Shown here one piece after another: positions 59,492-64,000 of a DNA stretch of 64,000 nucleotides; positions within the stretch are counted from its first letter, which is position 1; the number at the start of each line of letters is the position of its first letter. The notes beneath the pieces are model-generated. The model was not told the DNA's origin. It ran no database searches and saw only the letters and a list, made by a program, of their open reading frames with translations. The stretch is from Ailanthus altissimus. Its lineage: Eukaryota > Streptophyta > Magnoliopsida > Sapindales > Simaroubaceae. The stretch lies in NCBI GenBank assembly GCA_946807835.1, contig OX327695.1, forward strand, positions 23,418,501 to 23,482,500. The letters run 5' to 3'. The position numbers and the translations under genes were made by a program.

Positions 59492-61659
59492 TGACAGAGA
59501 TCTAATATACGTAGGTGTATGCATGTGCAATTGTGTTTATTGCATAAAATACGTATCATATACATATTTAACACTGCAGAAGAATTAAATCATACAATAA
59601 ACACAACAAATAATATATTAATCACATTAATATATTTGAAGGATTGAAAAATTACCATAACGTGTAACGTTATACACGAATATTTTGAGAGACTAACTCG
59701 TTGGCAGTTCTAGTCACCAACTCGATGGACTTGGTAAGTTAGCATAGCAAGTTCATATGCAGCACTGGGCTTAACTCTTAAACCCTTAAACCGGTTGTGT
59801 GTATTTTTCCTTTTCTCTAAAAGGATAAAAAATGAAAATTGAAGCAATTCACAATTGCTTCTCTCGATACCATAAATAAAAATGAAACAATTTTATTTTA
59901 CCTGTTTTTTTCTTCTTCTTCTTCTCGGCACCAAATAGGAAAAAATGAAACAATTTCATTTCTTCCTCTCATCCATTTCTCACGGCATACACCCCAATTC
60001 ACACACAATCTCTCTCTCATACACACACACACACACATATATATATATATCATATTAATAAAGTAATAACATTATATATTATAATATTAAAAAGGGCCAC
60101 CATGCAAATAAATAATATTATTATATAAAATAATAATATAATATAAAATGGATTACACCTATAAAGTAATATATAATAAAACAATATTATATAATATAAT
60201 AATGAGATATTAATGATTATTTAATAATTAAATAATTATTATGTGAAATTATCATTTTGCCCTTGATATATAGTTACAAAGTCTACCCCTTAATAGGTCC
60301 CATCAAATCTCACACTTGAGTAAACTCAACCGAGGGTCTACAATATGTCACATGTCATTATACAATTAGTAAATAATAATTATTGACTAATTATTGTATT
60401 TAACGCTTAAATACAGACACGCATGCATTCCCGTGATAGTTTTGAATATTACTGGATTAAACAATTTAATTCGGTATACTATTGTCCCAGTGCACAACGA
60501 GTACACTCTATATCGCAGGACTCCCTAGGTTCACGCCCGATTCATAAATAGAACTATTCCATGAGTCTGTGAACATTACCCCACACACACGTCACAAATA
60601 TACAAATCAACGCAATGAACCATACAAGTTAAGGTTACAACGCATACGTATAGTCATTCCGTCATGATATCTTGGATGTACGGGGATATAGATTATCACC
60701 ATCAAATCTTTATGTGCTCATCCATGTCATATCCCCAGACTTGTATCTCATTGAACAATATGTACAAACTCATTTGTCATATTATTTCATAATGGCGAAA
60801 CTCCTTCCCAGGATTAATGCTTGTGGCCACAAGACTTTCTGAGATACATTCTCGAAGCATTTGGATATCTAACTCCCTATGTGAGCTGGCGGATCCTATA
60901 TCTGTATACACCGGACTCCATAAGCATCAAACCATACCCAGTGACACCCAGCGGTCACACCATGAAAGGTTTGTGACATGCATGGAACCAAAGTATGGTG
61001 GATCACTTACAAGCTCACTGTGGCACTTAGGTCAAAGGACCACGTATACTACTCAACTAGAGAGGACCCTCTATTGACAGCTTACATAAGGTGTCTATCG
61101 GAGGCCCTCATGAGTCTATCCTATATCCAATCCTAACTAGATACCATATGTCAATACGAGCTCCAAGATTATAGTCAGCTAGGAACAATCATCTATACCC
61201 TATAGGTATGACATATGCTGATCTATATAAAGGTATCAACTGATAGACCTGCATCAGCAGAAATAAATCAGGGACAATATTTGAAAACATACTTGCGTAA
61301 CTGACATTTTCTGGTATCTGATTGCAACTCTTGCAACTATGTAGTTCCTAGTATATTCCCAGGTCTATGTCTCATTACAAACAAAGCTCCAACTCTTAGA
61401 TCTTTACTGAGTATTATAACCAGCTAACTATTAACTGTGCTAACATTTAGCATTTATATCTCTCAGCGTGGCCAACTTAGGGCCCTTATCTAAACTCTTT
61501 TAAATTATATTTGAACTCCTTCAGATCATACAATGTCTGTAATGTTATATTGCATAATACCATTTAAATAGGTATTAGCGATTTAATGGGAACATACACT
61601 TGTATAAATATACAAATATATGTACATTCAGGAATGACACGTAAGTACCAACTCTAATA
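59492..61659 (-). mobile_element. Ty1/copia solo LTR, minus orientation
   Basis: On the + strand it runs TGACAGAGATC...CAACTCTAATA (2,168 bp), with a perfect 5-bp TSD ATATA (59487-59491 and 61660-61664). Removing it rejoins the Athila text so that it matches 49385-49440. The 5' terminus in LTR orientation is TA instead of TG. It is the same family as 20694-22957. It contains AC and AT microsatellites at 60020-60050 and an antisense ORF (60817-61077). Confidence 0.9.
60020..60050. repeat. Compound (AC)n(AT)n microsatellite
   Basis: (AC) repeats at 60020-60037 run directly into (AT) repeats at 60037-60050, within the copia solo LTR. A CT run precedes them at 60010-60018. Confidence 0.9.
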
Positions 61660-61664
61660 ATATA

Positions 61665-62109
61665 TGCACTAGGATTTTGCCTCTGGTGTTAATCGAACAA
61701 GTTCTAAACAGTTTGACATCCTAGGTAGTTTCTTGTTTTTGCATAAACGTCTTCTAAGTTAACAACTAATTTTCAACAACTATAATGCTTAATGTTGCTC
61801 AAGTAAATACAAATAAGATACTCGTAAGCAATTTCGATTAAGCATATGAATAAACATAGTATCTATTAACTCTTACTATTTATGGGTTTTCTACAATCAG
61901 ATTTTAATTTCTTATCATCGACTTATAATTATCTTTTTAACCCTAACAAACACAACTTAAAGTAAATATAGATGTTAAACCTAAAACGTGTAATCTAGAA
62001 AGATAAATAATTGAAAAAAATAAAATGCGAAAGTGTTTCCCTGCCCCCAAACTTAAGTTGAACCATGTTCTCATGGCGACAGTAAACAGCAATTTGAAAC
62101 ACTTTCCTG
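61665..62109 (-). mobile_element. Athila 3' non-coding region (fourth element), second part
   Basis: This continues 59486 after the copia insertion. It ends with a clear third polypurine-like motif, the complement of GCCCCCAAACTTAAG, at 62044-62058, just before the transposon-protein frame. Confidence 0.65.
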
Positions 62110-63100
62110 AGGTGTGAGTTTAGTGTCAGTCATTTGCTATGTCATTCGCATCATCATCCTCAGTCTCCTCATTATCCCCTGTGGTCTCCTTATCATCATC
62201 CTTTGGAGCAGTTAGGGTCAAGGTGGTAGGCTAGGTTGAAGGCTCTGATAGTGTTTTGGTATCTATGCCAAAATGTGTAAGTCCGATCCGGAGCACCTAA
62301 TCTTGATATGCTGCCCACTGGGCACACCACTGCTGGTAGGATGTAATCATTTTCTCCAAATGTGCAAGACGCTCCTTTGAGGTAAATGGTTAAGAAATCG
62401 AAGGTATAACGGGCATTGTCTACTGTTAGAGAGTTGTTGGTCTAATCTTTGGTTGTCTACCACCATCTTCAATCCGCGATATTGCTCTATTGTCTAATGG
62501 ATGCGTAGGATGCAACAAGTCAGCCTAAAGGTCCCATTGAACTCCGACTTGGGTATAAAGTGCAATGATCAATGATGGATAGTAGAAAGCTCATCTTCGT
62601 GTAGCGAATGCTGTGGAAGATACTATCTTTGACGACTTTGTCAATGTCAATCGTTCTCCCTGTAAGGAAGGCATATAACAAGATAGCATGGTGCTTGGTC
62701 ACTGAGCTCACGTATGTAACTAGCATGAAGCGTGCTGCTATGAAAAAGTGCCATACTTTGAACTCTTGGCTCATGAATCTGGCGAGAAATGAGACATGTT
62801 AGCTTTTAGACATCTTCCATTCAACCTCTGCTATGCTAAGGAATCTAACGATTTCTTCATAGTCCGGCTCATTTAGTTATTCACTGTAGTCATTGCGTGG
62901 GATGCTCTGAAGGTCAAAGAACCGGTTGACAACAGATCTTGTTCTAGTCACGTCTCGACCCCTTACTTTTACCCTTAAGTCTTGGTGGTCGAGGGCATTG
63001 GCGTAGAATTTCCAATCGACTAGTAGGACGACCACTTCTAAATATGCATATAATTTTTGCCATCCTCATTCATTGATAATCTTTGTAATATTAGGTATTG
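62110..63100 (-). pseudogene. 'Putative plant transposon protein' frame (fourth Athila element)
   Basis: Minus-strand blocks from right to left: EVVVLLVDWKFYANALDHQD, VKVRGRDVTRTRSVVNRFFD, DYEEIVRFLSIAEVEWKMSK, MSQEFKVWHFFIAARFMLVT, and HHAILLYAFLTGRTIDIDKV. An acidic, low-complexity tail region lies at 62140-62220. This is the same plant transposon-protein family (Transposase_32-like) as 49900-50760 and is better preserved, with a few in-frame stops. It sits in the env-like ORF position of Athila. No signal peptide or membrane segment is evident. Its biochemical role is not known to me. Confidence 0.8.
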
Positions 63101-63360
63101 ACTGTCGATGATGCTGAAGTTAAGGGTGACAATTCGTATATATGAATCGTATTTGTGTCGTGTCAATATAAGATACTAACAAATTCTTATTGTATTCGTA
63201 TAAAATTCTTATTGTATTCGTATACAATTCGTTTACTAAATGAATCAAACACTCAAATACAGATTCAATTTATTTAATATTCGAATTACAAAACACGACA
63301 CAATTAAAAAATTTTAAATAAATAAATCAAATTCAATTTATTTATACGATTATACACTGT
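63101..63360. repeat. Repeat with TCGTGTC/GACAC motifs and a 22-bp duplication
   Basis: GTGACAATTCG and GTGTCGTGTC (about 63126-63162) face AACACGACACAA (about 63291-63302) in inverted order. A perfect 22-bp tandem duplication covers 63181-63202 and 63203-63224. The 'CGTGTCGTGTC' wording recalls a common plant non-autonomous repeat, but I cannot name a family. Confidence 0.4.
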
Positions 63361-63708
63361 AGCGCTATTTGTAAAAGCATGTCTCCCAAGTGTAATTGAG
63401 AAAGTCATTTCTTCTAAACTCCCAAATGCCTAAATCAGCAAACTAGAAAAAGAGATGCAGTAAAGGTTAGCATTATCTCACTGATTCAATATCCTATTCT
63501 ATGTCAAATGCTCCATCATTGTTTTGTTAAGCATTCCACCTTCGGTATCCAAGACCTCATTTTGATTATTAATGCTAGTTTCTTACAATCATTTTCTATA
63601 TTTAATTAATCATCTCTCTGTTCTGATTTGTGCAACAAGGAGGAGGAGAATGGCATATTCAAGAATGAAAACTTATGTGCCATTGGAACCAGGAGAAGTT
63701 TGTTTCAG
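63361..63708. other. Probable intron or intergenic DNA left of the last exon
   Basis: No repeat was recognised. The TTTGTTTCAG at 63699-63708 looks like a good splice acceptor. Confidence 0.4.
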
Positions 63709-63893
63709 AAGAAGAGCTGAAAGCCAAATTGAAATATTGGCTTGAAAATTGGCCAAGCGAGGGCCTGCCACCTAACCTTGCAAGATCTGCAACCATTAAT
63801 GGTGTTGTTTCTTTTCTAATAAGTTCCGACTATGAACTTAAACTCGAGAGAGACGTCAGTTCAATCCAGTGGTATGAAGTTCACTTAGAGTGA
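63709..63893 (+). CDS. Putative terminal exon of an unidentified host gene
   Basis: An open frame reads EELKAKLKYWLENWPSEGLP, then PNLARSATI and VVSFLISSDYELKLERDVSS, and IQWYEVHLE before TGA at 63891-63893. Its composition is protein-like and its GC content is higher than the flanks, unlike the repeat-derived ORFs. The frame is open from an ATG at 63675, but a stop lies just upstream and the strong acceptor TTTGTTTCAG (alternative CCAG at 63692) suggests it is a 3' exon rather than a complete gene. No partner exon is visible within the window, where upstream sequence is transposon-derived. I do not recognise the family. It could also be a captured fragment. Confidence 0.5.
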
Positions 63894-64000
63894 CATACAA
63901 GCACCCACAGTTATTAGCCCCTTACAAATAACTAGGATTAACCAACAATTTGTTTTTGTATCTCTCCACATTTATCTAGTCTTTTCACAGTTTTGTTGTG
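63894..64000 (+). other. Probable 3' UTR
   Basis: AT-rich sequence after the stop codon. No feature could be fixed before the window ends. Confidence 0.3.

Overview
This is nuclear plant DNA, most likely from a eudicot. It is AT-rich, its one clear gene has five exons with GT-AG introns, and nearly everything else is plant-type LTR retrotransposon sequence. I cannot name the species. I saw no tRNA or rRNA gene, no CRISPR array and no prokaryotic operon.

Layout. (1) Positions 1-3046 hold a short-chain dehydrogenase/reductase (SDR) gene on the + strand with a TATA box at 716. It is followed by AT-rich intergenic DNA to about 4720. (2) Positions 4724-12700 are a degenerate 51-bp minisatellite of about 20 units. 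Two solo LTRs (5036-7963 and 8500-12515) split it, and each of these carries a further nested solo LTR (6526-7902 and 10199-11492, in opposite orientations). Three of the four insertions have perfect 5-bp target-site duplications (TSDs); the fourth has one mismatch. (3) Positions 13200-14330 are a decayed gag-like reading frame. (4) Positions 14338-25560 and 38000-48441 are minus-strand Athila-type Ty3/gypsy elements (LTR, polypurine tract, pol, protease, gag, tRNA-Asp-type primer site). They form tandem LTR-internal-LTR arrangements. One gag is split by a copia solo LTR at 20694-22957. (5) Positions 25566-37999 are a Ty1/copia element inserted in-frame into the reverse transcriptase of an Athila element. 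It carries its own nested insertions. (6) Positions 48442-50760 are the 3' region of another Athila element with a 'putative plant transposon protein' frame. (7) Positions 51490-56095 are a minus-strand chromovirus pol split by two solo LTRs, next to a plus-strand chromovirus integrase piece (56096-56720). (8) Positions 56939-63100 are a further Athila LTR and 3' region, split by a copia solo LTR at 59492-61659. (9) Positions 63709-63893 look like the last exon of a host gene I do not recognise.

Insertion order can be read from the TSDs. The 51-bp array is older than the chromovirus LTRs inside it, which are older than the Tat/Athila-type LTRs inside them. The Athila pol is older than the copia element, which is older than the solo LTRs inside that. 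Joining the flanks at the TSDs restores a continuous reading frame at four places (gag LRKC|PHH, RT ISR|PLCN, chromovirus RT ALLIP|K, and the protease-to-RT interval). All pol and gag frames carry stops or frameshifts, so none of these elements looks autonomous. I found no evidence of a new functional system. The most informative signals are the nested insertions, the GC-rich palindromes in otherwise AT-rich LTRs, the repeated internal polypurine-tract motifs and the transition-type decay of LTR ends.
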